Shown in pieces: positions 34,514 through 43,138 of a stretch of DNA of 64,000 nucleotides. The stretch comes from Lusitaniella coriacea LEGE 07157 (GTDB lineage: Bacteria > Cyanobacteriota > Cyanobacteriia > Cyanobacteriales > Spirulinaceae), in NCBI RefSeq assembly GCF_015207425.1, contig NZ_JADEWZ010000026.1, positions 16,605-80,604 of the forward strand, read 5' to 3'. The translations under genes and the position numbers were made by a program. A model generated the notes under the pieces. That model made no database searches. It worked only from the letters and a program-made list of their open reading frames with translations, and was not told the origin of the DNA. Every line of letters begins with the position of its first letter. Position 1 is the stretch's first letter.

Positions 34514-35386
34514 ATGGCACACTTAACTCAACGGCGCACCCAAAATGTAAGCGGCGATTTGTACGTGGATGAAACTTGCATTGATTGCGATACCTGTCGC
34601 TGGATGGCTCCTGAAGTGTTCGGTCGTGCGGAGGGGCAATCCGCAGTGTATCATCAACCCAAGGACGAGGCGGAAAGAGCGCGATCGCTCCAGGCACTCC
34701 TGGCGTGTCCCACAAGTTCGATAGGGACGGTGGAGAATCCCACGGATATCAAGGTCGTTCAACATGACTTCCCGCTCCTTATAGAGGACAATGTGTACCA
34801 CTGCGGCTATGCCTCAGAAGCCTCCTTTGGTGCAACCAGTTACTTTATTCAGCGTCCCGATGGCAATGTATTGGTCGATTCCCCTCGATTTACGCCGCCT
34901 TTAGTGAAGCGGTTGGAAAAAATGGGGGGAATTCGCTGGATGTACTTGACCCATCGCGACGATATCGCCGATCATCAGAAGTACCACGATCATTTTGGCT
35001 GCGATCGCGTGCTGCATCGAGAGGAGATTGCCAGGGAAACTCGCGACGTTGAAGTGCAACTCGATGGATTCGATCCGATCTCACTCGCTCCCGATTTAAC
35101 CATTATCCCCGTTCCCGGTCACACCGAAGGTCATACCGTCTTGCTCTACGACAACAAATTCCTCTTTAGCGGCGATACAATCGCGTGGTCTTCGCGTCTT
35201 CAACATCTCATCGCCTTCCGCAATTATTGCTTTTATTCTTGGTCGGTATTGATGGAATCGATGCAGAAGTTGCAAGATTATCAATTTGAGTGGATTTTAC
35301 CGGGACACGGACGGCGCTACCATGCGGACAGAGAAACGATGCAACAAGCCGTTAAAGATTGTATTCGTTGGATGGAAACGCAGTAA
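34514..35386 (+). CDS. ferredoxin-MBL fold metallo-hydrolase fusion
   Basis: A 290-residue fusion. Residues 15-75 form a ferredoxin-like domain with one cluster of four cysteines (C22, C25, C28 in ETCIDCDTCRW and C65 in LACPTSS), enough for one [4Fe-4S] or [3Fe-4S] centre. Residues 85-290 form an MBL domain with the unusual first motif LTHRDDIADHQK (the normal HxHxDH becomes His147-Arg-Asp149-Asp150-...-Asp153-His154), then VPGHTEGH, FSGDTI and LPGHGRRYH. The altered motif suggests different metal binding or a redox-linked hydrolase. The family recurs in cyanobacteria; the reaction is not known. Confidence 0.88.
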   Translation: MAHLTQRRTQNVSGDLYVDETCIDCDTCRWMAPEVFGRAEGQSAVYHQPKDEAERARSLQALLACPTSSIGTVENPTDIKVVQHDFPLLIEDNVYHCGYASEASFGATSYFIQRPDGNVLVDSPRFTPPLVKRLEKMGGIRWMYLTHRDDIADHQKYHDHFGCDRVLHREEIARETRDVEVQLDGFDPISLAPDLTIIPVPGHTEGHTVLLYDNKFLFSGDTIAWSSRLQHLIAFRNYCFYSWSVLMESMQKLQDYQFEWILPGHGRRYHADRETMQQAVKDCIRWMETQ

Positions 35387-35472
35387 GCTGTTTGCATTTA
35401 AATTTTGACTGGGGGTGACGCGGAGACACGGAGACGCGGGGATTATTCGATTGAGTTTAGGGATTTAGCGCA

Positions 35473-35796
35473 ATGATGAATCATTTCCAAGCCGCAAAAG
35501 CACACTTTCTCCAATGCCACCAACATCCCATCAATCAGCTTTTTCACCATATTACAAATCTGTTCGCGATCGCGGCAATTTTTTGCATCTTCTACGATTG
35601 GCGACTCACCGTCCTTTGCGTCGTTCTCACTCAAGTCTTTGCACTCAGCGGTCACATCTTCTTCGAGAAAAACGAACCGGCATTTAACAAGTATCCCGGA
35701 ATTGTCATTCTCGTTTCCCTGTTGTGGTCTTTAGAAAACGGATTTGGATTGCGCCAAATTTTCTCAAAATCCCCCTCCTTTACCGAGAACCGATGA
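35473..35796 (+). CDS. Mpo1-like (DUF962) membrane protein
   Basis: A 107-residue protein with three or four hydrophobic segments. It has the His-rich start (FLQCHQHPINQLFHHITNLF) and the later GHIFFEKNEPAFNKYPG of the Mpo1/DUF962 family, in which yeast Mpo1 is an iron-dependent dioxygenase that shortens 2-hydroxy fatty acids. The length is shorter than the 150-200 aa of eukaryotic members. The start is the first of two ATGs at 35473. Activity is uncertain. Confidence 0.8.
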   Translation: MMNHFQAAKAHFLQCHQHPINQLFHHITNLFAIAAIFCIFYDWRLTVLCVVLTQVFALSGHIFFEKNEPAFNKYPGIVILVSLLWSLENGFGLRQIFSKSPSFTENR

Positions 35797-35844
35797 CTTA
35801 CGCCTAATGTGAATTAGAGTTACCGAACTCACTCACCTTATCTC

Positions 35845-35931
35845 CCCTCTCCCAGTCTTGGGAGAGGTCGGAACGCCTCTGAGGTTTCCTCAGAGGACGC
35901 AAGCCGACCTTAAGGGGCTGGGGGAGAGGGC
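35845..35931. repeat. long intergenic inverted repeat with nested hairpin
   Basis: CCCTCTCCCAG near 35845 matches CTGGGGGAGAGGG near 35918, with a perfect inner stem CCTCTGAGG (35876-35884) and CCTCAGAGG (35888-35896) around TTT. The text matches dispersed elements often found in cyanobacterial intergenic space. It lies between the DUF962 gene and a DCC gene on the plus strand, so it would be transcribed as a large hairpin. Confidence 0.5.
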
Positions 35932-35985
35932 TTTCAGGGCTTCTGGGTAATACGCATCAGACAGAACTTATAACCAAAAGGATAT

Positions 35986-36408
35986 ATGCAATATCGCGTG
36001 ATTTACGATGGAAACTGCAACCTCTGTGTCACCTTCACCCAACTCCTCCAACAGTTCGACGGAGGAAAACAATTCGTTTACATTCCCATGCAAGATAGCG
36101 AAACCCTCCAACAATGGGGAATTACCTCTCAAGATTGCGAAATGGGGATGATACTTCTCAATAATCAAACCCCTCCCAAAAAATGGCAAGGAAGCGACGC
36201 AGCAGAAGAAATCGCACGTTTGTTGCCAATGGGTCAACTTTTCATCGACACCTATCGTGCAATCCCCGGAATGAAGTGGATGGGCGATCGCGCCTACGAA
36301 CAAATCCGCGATAATCGGTATAACTGGTTTGGTCGGCGTTCCTCCACCTACCACGCACCCTACTCCATCGGATGTGACCCTAATGGGAGACACGGAGAAG
36401 AGTATTGA
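35986..36408 (+). CDS. thiol-disulfide oxidoreductase DCC family protein (DUF393)
   Basis: A 140-residue thioredoxin-fold-like protein with the family signature YDGNCNLC (residues 7-14), a CxxC-type redox motif of the DCC family. It continues VTFTQLLQQF, FVYIPMQDSETLQQWGI and the C-terminal LPMGQLFIDTYRAIPGMKWM. The Cys pair suggests disulfide exchange. ATG at 35986. Physiological partner unknown. Alone on its strand. Confidence 0.9.
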   Translation: MQYRVIYDGNCNLCVTFTQLLQQFDGGKQFVYIPMQDSETLQQWGITSQDCEMGMILLNNQTPPKKWQGSDAAEEIARLLPMGQLFIDTYRAIPGMKWMGDRAYEQIRDNRYNWFGRRSSTYHAPYSIGCDPNGRHGEEY

Positions 36409-36499
36409 TAGCTCGATTCCAAACTCCTTGAAAAGCTACAAACTAGAAATAGCAAGCTTGTAGCTGATAGTTGACGGCTGATGGCTGAGTGCCATAACT

Positions 36500-36919
36500 C
36501 TAACTCTGAAATAACTCAAACACCTGACGGCAAAAATGCTTGATTTTTTCAGCCACATCCGTTGCAGGTTGATAATTACCAACAATTTGCCAATTCTCCA
36601 CAGTAGACAGCCGCCACGCTTCTCCCTGATGGTTAAACGCCGCCGTTTCCAACCCAATTAAGCGCTCCTGCTGCTCCACCGGGTCTTGATAGAATCGAAT
36701 CTGCACCAAAATACTGCGACCCTGGAAGCGAGGACTCCAACCCGGAAAATGAAAGCCAATATCAATTGAATCGGGATCGACCCATTCTCGCGTATCCGGG
36801 TCATTTCGCCAAGGTTTGAGGTCTGCTTTCGCATCGGGAAATTCAGACCGAAACAAATTAACCACTGCCGCAATTTTAGTCGCAATCTGTATTCCTTTCG
36901 CCTGTTCTGCTGCGTTCAC
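36500..36919 (-). CDS. conserved hypothetical protein, 139 aa
   Basis: The start is a GTG at 36919, with an AGGAGAG ribosome site a few bases before, so translation from there is well supported. The product is a soluble alpha/beta protein (FRSEFPDAKADLKPWRNDPD, IDIGFHFPGWSPRFQGRSIL, then VQIRFYQDPVEQQERLIGLE) with a helical end. I cannot place it in a named family. It probably belongs to a cyanobacterial family of unknown function. Confidence 0.65.
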   Translation of the reverse strand: MNAAEQAKGIQIATKIAAVVNLFRSEFPDAKADLKPWRNDPDTREWVDPDSIDIGFHFPGWSPRFQGRSILVQIRFYQDPVEQQERLIGLETAAFNHQGEAWRLSTVENWQIVGNYQPATDVAEKIKHFCRQVFELFQS

Positions 36920-37225
36920 GCCCTCTCTCCTTTCTATCGTTAACCGCCATTTAAGTCCAATTCAAATTGATTCAAGCCAATCTACATCCAAAATTGGGTA
37001 TTCCTCACACCCCCACACCCTTTCCTCAATGTCGAACAGCTTAATTATTTAGGATACACTTGCAACCAATCTGCTCGATTCTTTACGGTTTGGGAAAATC
37101 CTCTTCCAACTCTCCCTCAGTTTTGCTCAACCCCACCCTCACTTCCTCCTAAGCCTTCATTAAATTTTGCGCGATCGACTATGCTAGTGGATAGGGAATC
37201 CTCGCCGACCAGAAGGTGATACGCA

Positions 37226-38116
37226 ATGTCTAGAATGGAAGTTCGAGCTAATTTATCTGCGCGTCAAGCACAATTGAGGCAGCAGCAACTCAGTGGAGAA
37301 AGCGCACTCGGTTTAGTCTCCACCCGAAGTTTCCCCGCCATTGTCGGTACCGCAGACATGATGCTCAAATCCGCAGAAGTCACCTTAGTCGGCTACGAAA
37401 AAATTGGCGGAGGATACTGTACCGCAATTGTTCGCGGAAAAACCGCAGATGTTCGCCTCGCCGTGGAAGAAGGCGCTCGCACCGCAGAACAGTTCGGACA
37501 ATTAATCTCTAAAATGGTTCTAGCGCGTCCCATGCAGAACCTAGAAGCCGTGTTTCCCATCGGCAAGTATTTGGCACACATTGCTCAAGAACAGCAAAGC
37601 TACAGTCGCCTCAGCAATCAATCCCTCGGTTTGCTCGAAACGCGCGGTTTCCCCGCAATGGTGGGTGCAGCCGATGCAATGCTCAAATCCGCAGACGTAC
37701 AACTCGCTTCCTACGAAACTATTGGAGATGGATTGTGTACTGCCATCATTCGCGGTTCTGTGTCCAATGTCGCCATTGCAGTCGAAGCGGGAATGTACGA
37801 AGCCGAACGCATCGGAGAACTCAACGCCGTTATGGTCATTCCCCGACCCCTCGAAGACCTCGAACACACGCTTCCCGTTGCCAGTTGTTGGCTGGACAAA
37901 CCCGAACCCTTACCAATCCTCCTCTCCAAAACAGAGGAGAAAAAACAAGAAGAATTGGTGGAATTGCCAGAATTGGAAAAAGTGCCTCTCTCTTTGGAAG
38001 AAGCGAAGGAAGAGAAGTTGGAGGAAATGTCTCTTTCTATGGAAGAGGTGAAAGAAGAAGAATTTCAAGAAATATCCTCTCCCTCGGAAGAAGATAAGGA
38101 AGAATTAGATTGGTAG
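37226..38116 (+). CDS. ccmO: carboxysome shell protein with two BMC domains (CcmO-like)
   Basis: CcmO builds facets or edges of the beta-carboxysome shell, which encloses Rubisco and carbonic anhydrase. The 296-residue product has two BMC domains, at about 26-115 (SALGLVSTRSFPAIVGTADM) and 131-215 (SLGLLETRGFPAMVGAADAM), each with GYEKIGG/SYETIGD and AIVRG/AIIRG. The tail from about 225 is a run of Glu-rich, repeat-like text (LSLEEAKEEKLEEM, LSMEEVKEEEFQEI), longer and more acidic than usual. ATG at 37226. It stands apart from the ccmKLMN operon, as in Synechocystis. Confidence 0.92.
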   Translation: MSRMEVRANLSARQAQLRQQQLSGESALGLVSTRSFPAIVGTADMMLKSAEVTLVGYEKIGGGYCTAIVRGKTADVRLAVEEGARTAEQFGQLISKMVLARPMQNLEAVFPIGKYLAHIAQEQQSYSRLSNQSLGLLETRGFPAMVGAADAMLKSADVQLASYETIGDGLCTAIIRGSVSNVAIAVEAGMYEAERIGELNAVMVIPRPLEDLEHTLPVASCWLDKPEPLPILLSKTEEKKQEELVELPELEKVPLSLEEAKEEKLEEMSLSMEEVKEEEFQEISSPSEEDKEELDW

Positions 38117-38255
38117 AAAAACTTCTTGCTAAAGATTTTGTTGGGTTTCGCTCTCGCTCAACACCAACCTACGGAAACACCAAAGTTTAAAAATTATTTC
38201 TTGCCGATCGATTTTTTGTCTTGTACAAACCGAGCGCGCGTTCTTTCTCTTTATT

Positions 38256-39134
38256 TCAAAACTCGTTTTGTCTCCAATCTTCCAAGACCTCAGAATAATC
38301 TCCCGTTGCACCCGCATTTTGCAGCAATTGCATCATTTCTATCTTTCCGCTTCGTGCGGCAAAAAATAAAGCCGTTTGACCGTTTTCAGTTCTGAAATTC
38401 ACATCTATTCCCGTTTGAAGCAATACGTTGGCGATATCTAAACAGTTGCTCTCTGCCGCTATCATGAGCGGAGTTGCACCATTAACTAATAAGTCAGGAT
38501 TGGCACCTGCTTCAATCAGGAGAGTAACCATTTCTGTGTACCTCCTTACAATGGCTTCTGCTAAAGGAGTATAGCTATCATTTTCAGCAGGAGTATTCGG
38601 GTCAGCACCAAGTTCTAATAATACGCGAGCGACATCTATTGCATAATTGGAAACCGATATATAGAGCGGTGTTTCTCCGTTTTCATCAAACACATTAATA
38701 TTTGCTCCCTTGACAATTAATTCTCGAATTGTTTGAATCTCTCCTCGAACGACAGCCGCTATCAAACTACTGAGAAGTGGATCGTCTCGTCTTGCCTTGA
38801 GCAGGAGTCCACGAGGAAGTTCGGCTTCCGCATATTGTTTTTGCTGTAAATCAGTCGTCAGCGGAAGTAGATATTCAAAGATATCTTTGTGACCTCTTTG
38901 TGCCGCAAAAACTAAGGCTGTTTCCCCTGTTTCGCGATTGACAGCATTAGCCAGCGCACCAGCTTCGAGCAAAATTTTGACAAGTTGGAGATTTCCGGTA
39001 TAAGCAGCAAGCATTAAAGACGTTTCCCCTGTTTCACGATTAACAGCATTAACGTTTGCTCCTTTGTTAATTAAATTTTTAATTAATTCAATGTCTTCTC
39101 TTGCTATCGCAGTTTCTAAAGCACTGTTTTCCAT
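38256..39134 (-). CDS. ankyrin repeat protein
   Basis: A 292-residue protein made of about 8 ankyrin repeats, with the usual 33-residue text: GANVNAVNRETGETSLMLAA, then GALANAVNRETGETALVFAA, GANINVFDENGETPLYISVS and others. Two adjacent repeats are nearly identical, a sign of recent duplication. Ankyrin arrays bind proteins; in bacteria the targets are rarely known. It lacks a signal peptide, so cytoplasmic. ATG at 39134. Its neighbour on the plus strand is a FAD hydroxylase. Confidence 0.88.
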   Translation of the reverse strand: MENSALETAIAREDIELIKNLINKGANVNAVNRETGETSLMLAAYTGNLQLVKILLEAGALANAVNRETGETALVFAAQRGHKDIFEYLLPLTTDLQQKQYAEAELPRGLLLKARRDDPLLSSLIAAVVRGEIQTIRELIVKGANINVFDENGETPLYISVSNYAIDVARVLLELGADPNTPAENDSYTPLAEAIVRRYTEMVTLLIEAGANPDLLVNGATPLMIAAESNCLDIANVLLQTGIDVNFRTENGQTALFFAARSGKIEMMQLLQNAGATGDYSEVLEDWRQNEF

Positions 39135-39352
39135 GAAAAGCGAGTTGAGATGGGTTCATGCAGCGCGATCGCGCACATTTATAATTATCGCGCAGGTACA
39201 AGACCTTGAATCAAACATCAAAACCATTGATGCCAAAGCACTAAACAATTCGGCTTTGCGAGATCGCGCGCGTCTCTTGACAGAAAACTAACCCTTTGCG
39301 TCACAATGAAGAAAAGTAAATTTTTCTATCTTTTCTTAAAAAATTCCGACCT

Positions 39353-40606
39353 ATGGCGCTGGAACAGCTAACGAAGACGACGAACCCCAAACCCCAAGAC
39401 CTAGATTGCGATCTGGTTATTGTTGGAGGCGGCATTGTAGGGGCAACCTTGGCGTGTAGTTTGAAAGGGCCGGGGTTGCAAGTGATATTAATTGAGGCAA
39501 AAACTTTAGAAGCGGCAGCCACTCGCCCACAAGCTTATGCCCTATCCTTACTTTCCGGTCGAATTTTTGAGGGAATTGGCGTGTGGGACGACATTTTGCC
39601 GAAAATATCCCAATACCATTCCATTCAGCTTTCCGATGCGGATTATCCCCATATCCTGCAATTCCAACCCGAAGATTTAGGCACAGATGCGCTCGGTTAT
39701 GTGGCGGAACACGGCGTAGTGCTGCGGGCATTACAAAAAAGTCTTGCGGATTGCCCCAATATTCGTTGGTTGTGTCCGGCGGAGGTTGTGGGGATTGAGG
39801 ATGGCGCGTCGGCGGTTGCAATTCGCGTCAAAATGGGGGCGGAGGAACGACAAGTGCGTGCAAAATTACTCGTAGGGGCAGATGGCGCGCGATCGCGCGT
39901 TCGCCATTGGGCAGACATTAAAACCCGTGGCTGGAAGTATTGGCAGTCCTGCGTTACCTTCAAAATTCAGCACGAAGCCCCTCGCAACGATATCGCCTTC
40001 GAGCGGTTTTGGTATAGCGGCCCGATGGGCGTATTGCCCCTCCCCGGTAATCGCTGCCAAATCGTCTGGACGGCTCCTCACGCAGACGCAAAAGCCCTTC
40101 AAGCTCTTAACGAGGAAGAATTCATTGCCCAACTCGAAGGCAGGACAGGAGGCGTGCTAGGCTCCTTAAAACTGGTCAGCGATCGCGTTCTCTTTCCCGT
40201 ACAGTTGATGCAGTGCGATCGTTACATTCAATCTCGACTCGCCCTAATTGGCGATGCCGCCCACTGCTGTCACCCCGTTGGCGGTCAAGGACTCAACCTC
40301 GGCATCCGCGATGCCGCCGCGATCGCGCAAATCCTCCAAGAAGCCCAACACCAAGGGGAAGACATTGGCAAACACCAAATTCTCAAACGCTACGAACGCT
40401 GGCGCAAGGGAGAAAATCTAACTATTCTCGGCTTTACCGATTTACTCGATCGAATGTTCTCCAATCGTTGGTTTCCTTTGGTTGTCAGTCGCCGCCTAGG
40501 ATTATGGCTATTGGCTAATATTCGTCCTTTGAAAATTTATGCCCTACAACTCATGACGGGTTTGAGGGGACGTATGCCGAAACTTGTAACCTCTAATAAG
40601 GATTAA
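39353..40606 (+). CDS. FAD-dependent hydroxylase (UbiH/VisC-type)
   Basis: A 417-residue flavoprotein monooxygenase. The FAD site VIVGGGIVGATLACSL lies near residues 22-40, the middle motif is LLVGADGARSRVRHWADI (DG), and the second FAD motif is LALIGDAAHCCHPVGGQGLN followed by LGIRDAAAIA. This is the family of aromatic hydroxylases for quinone synthesis (UbiH/UbiF). Cyanobacteria make plastoquinone and do not use the ubiquinone path, so a role in plastoquinone or in carotenoid/other aromatic hydroxylation is possible. ATG at 39353. Confidence 0.92.
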   Translation: MALEQLTKTTNPKPQDLDCDLVIVGGGIVGATLACSLKGPGLQVILIEAKTLEAAATRPQAYALSLLSGRIFEGIGVWDDILPKISQYHSIQLSDADYPHILQFQPEDLGTDALGYVAEHGVVLRALQKSLADCPNIRWLCPAEVVGIEDGASAVAIRVKMGAEERQVRAKLLVGADGARSRVRHWADIKTRGWKYWQSCVTFKIQHEAPRNDIAFERFWYSGPMGVLPLPGNRCQIVWTAPHADAKALQALNEEEFIAQLEGRTGGVLGSLKLVSDRVLFPVQLMQCDRYIQSRLALIGDAAHCCHPVGGQGLNLGIRDAAAIAQILQEAQHQGEDIGKHQILKRYERWRKGENLTILGFTDLLDRMFSNRWFPLVVSRRLGLWLLANIRPLKIYALQLMTGLRGRMPKLVTSNKD

Positions 40607-40695
40607 ACGAGCGTTCAGCCTTCAGCTTCTGGATATAGCGTTTTCCCAGCTTATGAGGTACTTGTTTTTCCCTGTCTTGGTTCGCGTTCTCAAGT

Positions 40696-40755
40696 CCGTG
40701 TCTCCGCGTCTCCCCGTCTCCGTGTCTCCGTGTCTCCGTGTCTCCCCGTCTCCCC
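40696..40755. repeat. tandem repeat of an 8-bp CGTGTCTC-like unit
   Basis: About seven tandem, slightly variable copies of CGTGTCTC (CGTGTCTC, CGCGTCTC, CCCGTCTC variants) run across 40696-40755. Related words with reverse sense (GACGCGGAGACACGGAGACG) occur near 12394 and 35417. These are cyanobacterial intergenic short tandem repeats with no known function. The unit is frame-neutral here, as no gene covers it. Confidence 0.7.
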
Positions 40756-40814
40756 CGGTCACTGAGCGTGTCGAAGTGCCGTGTCAGTCCTCACTGAGAG
40801 CATTCAACCGGATT

Positions 40815-41918
40815 TCACATCGCCTTGTCTTCCTCCAGGATGCGCAAACTCCCCGGAGACAGTCTAACCTGTACGTTTTTTCCCGCCGCCACGGCGAGAT
40901 CGCTGCGAGTTAAGTTTTGTCGGCGCACAACAATCGTGCTTTGGGGGGTTAGGCGCACGACAAAGCGAGTGTCTGTTCCTAAATAAACGATCTCTTCTAC
41001 GGTTCCGCGAATGCAATGGTCTTTAACCGCATCTAGAGGGTAGAGCATTGCCTTTTCCGGGCGAATAATTAAAGTAACCTGCGTTCCAATGGGGAGTTCG
41101 CGGTCGCGCGCGACATTCAATAGCAACGTATTGTCTACCAGGACAGAAGTAATGCCATCTTGGTGTTGCTGTACTTGTCCGGAAAGAAAATTGGTTTCCC
41201 CAATAAAATCCGCCACAAACCGCGATCGCGGTTCTTCATAAATATCCGTTGGCGTTCCCACTTGCAGCACCTTCCCGGCATTTAACACCGCAATGCGGTC
41301 GGACATAGTAAGGGCTTCCCCTTGATCGTGCGTCACAAAAATAAAGGTAATGCCAAGCTGCTGTTGCATATGCTTGAGTTCGATTTGCATCTCCTTGCGC
41401 AACTTCAAATCTAACGCCGCTAGGGGTTCGTCAAACAGCAGGACTTGGGGTTTCTTCACCAAAGCTCGTGCCAAGGCAACGCGCTGTTGCTGACCGCCAG
41501 AGAGCTGACGAGGACGGCGATTTTCCATCCCATTCAGCTTCACCATCGCCAAAGCTTCCCCCACGCGGGAGCGAATTTCTTGCTTGGGAACCTGTTCCAT
41601 CTGCAAACCAAACGCCACATTATCCGCCACTGTCAGGTGCGGAAACAGGGCGTAGTTTTGGAAGACCGTATTCACCGGACGGTGGAACGGAGGGCGATCG
41701 CGCATCGGTTCGCCGTGAATAAAAATTTCTCCCGACGTGGGCAACTCAAAGCCTGCAATCATTCGCAAAAGCGTTGTTTTCCCGCATCCCGAAGGGCCCA
41801 AAAGCGAAAAAAATTCTCCCTGAGCAATGGGAAGATCGATCCGATCCACAGCGAGAAAATCCCGTTTGTTTTTCCCGCTAAAGCGTTTAGAAATATTTTT
41901 AAGTTCGACTGCGTGCAT
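40815..41918 (-). CDS. potA: polyamine ABC transporter ATP-binding protein PotA
   Basis: The ATPase of a spermidine/putrescine importer. The frame is open to 41963, but MHAVELKNISKRF at 41918 is the expected N-terminus. Walker A GPSGCGKTT, Q-loop, the signature LSGGQQQRVALARAL, Walker B LLFDEPLAALD and the switch His (FVTHDQGEALT) are all present. The C-terminal TOBE region (FIGETNFLSGQVQQHQDGIT, then VTLIIRPEKAMLYPLD) follows. It ends the operon potB-potC-potD-potA. Substrate choice (polyamine) is by family and context. Confidence 0.92.
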   Translation of the reverse strand: MHAVELKNISKRFSGKNKRDFLAVDRIDLPIAQGEFFSLLGPSGCGKTTLLRMIAGFELPTSGEIFIHGEPMRDRPPFHRPVNTVFQNYALFPHLTVADNVAFGLQMEQVPKQEIRSRVGEALAMVKLNGMENRRPRQLSGGQQQRVALARALVKKPQVLLFDEPLAALDLKLRKEMQIELKHMQQQLGITFIFVTHDQGEALTMSDRIAVLNAGKVLQVGTPTDIYEEPRSRFVADFIGETNFLSGQVQQHQDGITSVLVDNTLLLNVARDRELPIGTQVTLIIRPEKAMLYPLDAVKDHCIRGTVEEIVYLGTDTRFVVRLTPQSTIVVRRQNLTRSDLAVAAGKNVQVRLSPGSLRILEEDKAM

Positions 41919-41970
41919 TGTTTTCGTCCGACACTCGCGGAAATTCGTAGATAACAACCCCAAAAAACTG

Positions 41971-43044
41971 CTACCACATACTCACTTTCAACTCAGTCCA
42001 AGCATCATCGTAAAGACTGATTTTTTTACCCACATCGCTAGCATACTGGAGATGCGCGAAAATATCCGGCGTTGGGTAAATGGCAGGATTCTCTAAGTCT
42101 TCCGGTTCGATTAACCCCTGGTCGATCGCGGCTTGGTTTGGCGTTCCATACTTAATATAATTCGAGATTTTCGCGCCAATTTCTGGTTTGAGGATAAAGT
42201 TAATGAATTTTTCCGCCAATTCCTTGTGGGGTGCATTTTTAGGAATCGCTAAATTATCCGTCCAAACGATCGAGCCTTCCTTGGGGATGACGTAGCGCAA
42301 ATTTTCATTCTCCTCCATCACCTGGAAAACATCGCCACTCCACTCTACCGCCAAATCCACCTCTCCTTGATCCAGTAAGGTTTGTCCGGTATCCGGGGCA
42401 AAAACCGCGATCGTCTCCTTGTGGCGCACGAGGTAGTCTTTCGCGATTTCGATCTCCTCCGGATTTATGGTGTTGGGATTGTAGCCCAAATAAATTAACG
42501 TTACGCCTAAGACCGCACGCAAATCTTCCATTAAAGCCACGCGATCGGTATATTTTGGATCGAAGATCGCCGCCCAACTGTCAATCTCTCCTCCAGTTTT
42601 CTCAATGTTGTAACCAATTCCTATCGTTCCCCACTGATAGGGAACGCTGTATTCATTTTGGGGATCGAAGGGAGGGTGACTAAACTTCGGATCGACATTT
42701 TTGAGATTGGGAATATTCTCAAGATCGAGCTTTTCAAGTAAGCCCTCCTTCATCATAATTTCTACATAATCGCTCGTGGGCGCAATGATGTCGTATCCAG
42801 GATTGCCGGGACGAATTTTAGCAAAGAGAGACTCATTGCTGTCAAAAGTGTCGTATTTAATCTCGACTCCAAACTCTTTCTCAAATTCATCGAGAACCTC
42901 CGGATCGATGTAATCCGTCCAGTTATAAATACTCAAAATTCTTTCACCACTGCGCTCTACACCATTGGGATTAATTGCCGTACAGCCAATGGGGAGAATC
43001 GCACTAACCAAGAAGAGGAGGAAGAAAATTAACAGGCGTTTCAT
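41971..43044 (-). CDS. potD: polyamine ABC transporter substrate-binding lipoprotein PotD
   Basis: The periplasmic binding protein for putrescine/spermidine. A 357-residue protein with a lipoprotein signal (LLFLVSAILPIGCTAINP, lipobox Cys 21 by eye) followed by YNWTDYIDPEVLDEFEKEFG and the usual segments VPYQWGTIGIGYN and YLNPNTINPEEIEI-like. The acidic residues that bind amine groups (Asp/Glu in LAVEWSGDVFQVMEE, DNLAIPKNA) are visible. It is separated from potC by 94 bp and from potA by 53 bp. Confidence 0.92.
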   Translation of the reverse strand: MKRLLIFFLLFLVSAILPIGCTAINPNGVERSGERILSIYNWTDYIDPEVLDEFEKEFGVEIKYDTFDSNESLFAKIRPGNPGYDIIAPTSDYVEIMMKEGLLEKLDLENIPNLKNVDPKFSHPPFDPQNEYSVPYQWGTIGIGYNIEKTGGEIDSWAAIFDPKYTDRVALMEDLRAVLGVTLIYLGYNPNTINPEEIEIAKDYLVRHKETIAVFAPDTGQTLLDQGEVDLAVEWSGDVFQVMEENENLRYVIPKEGSIVWTDNLAIPKNAPHKELAEKFINFILKPEIGAKISNYIKYGTPNQAAIDQGLIEPEDLENPAIYPTPDIFAHLQYASDVGKKISLYDDAWTELKVSMW

Positions 43045-43138
43045 CGCTTATAGTCTCAGCGCACATCCCAAAGATCGATCGAAGAAATCTGCCATTTAAT
43101 ATAACAGCCCTGACGAACTTGTTGAATTTTAGCTTTTC

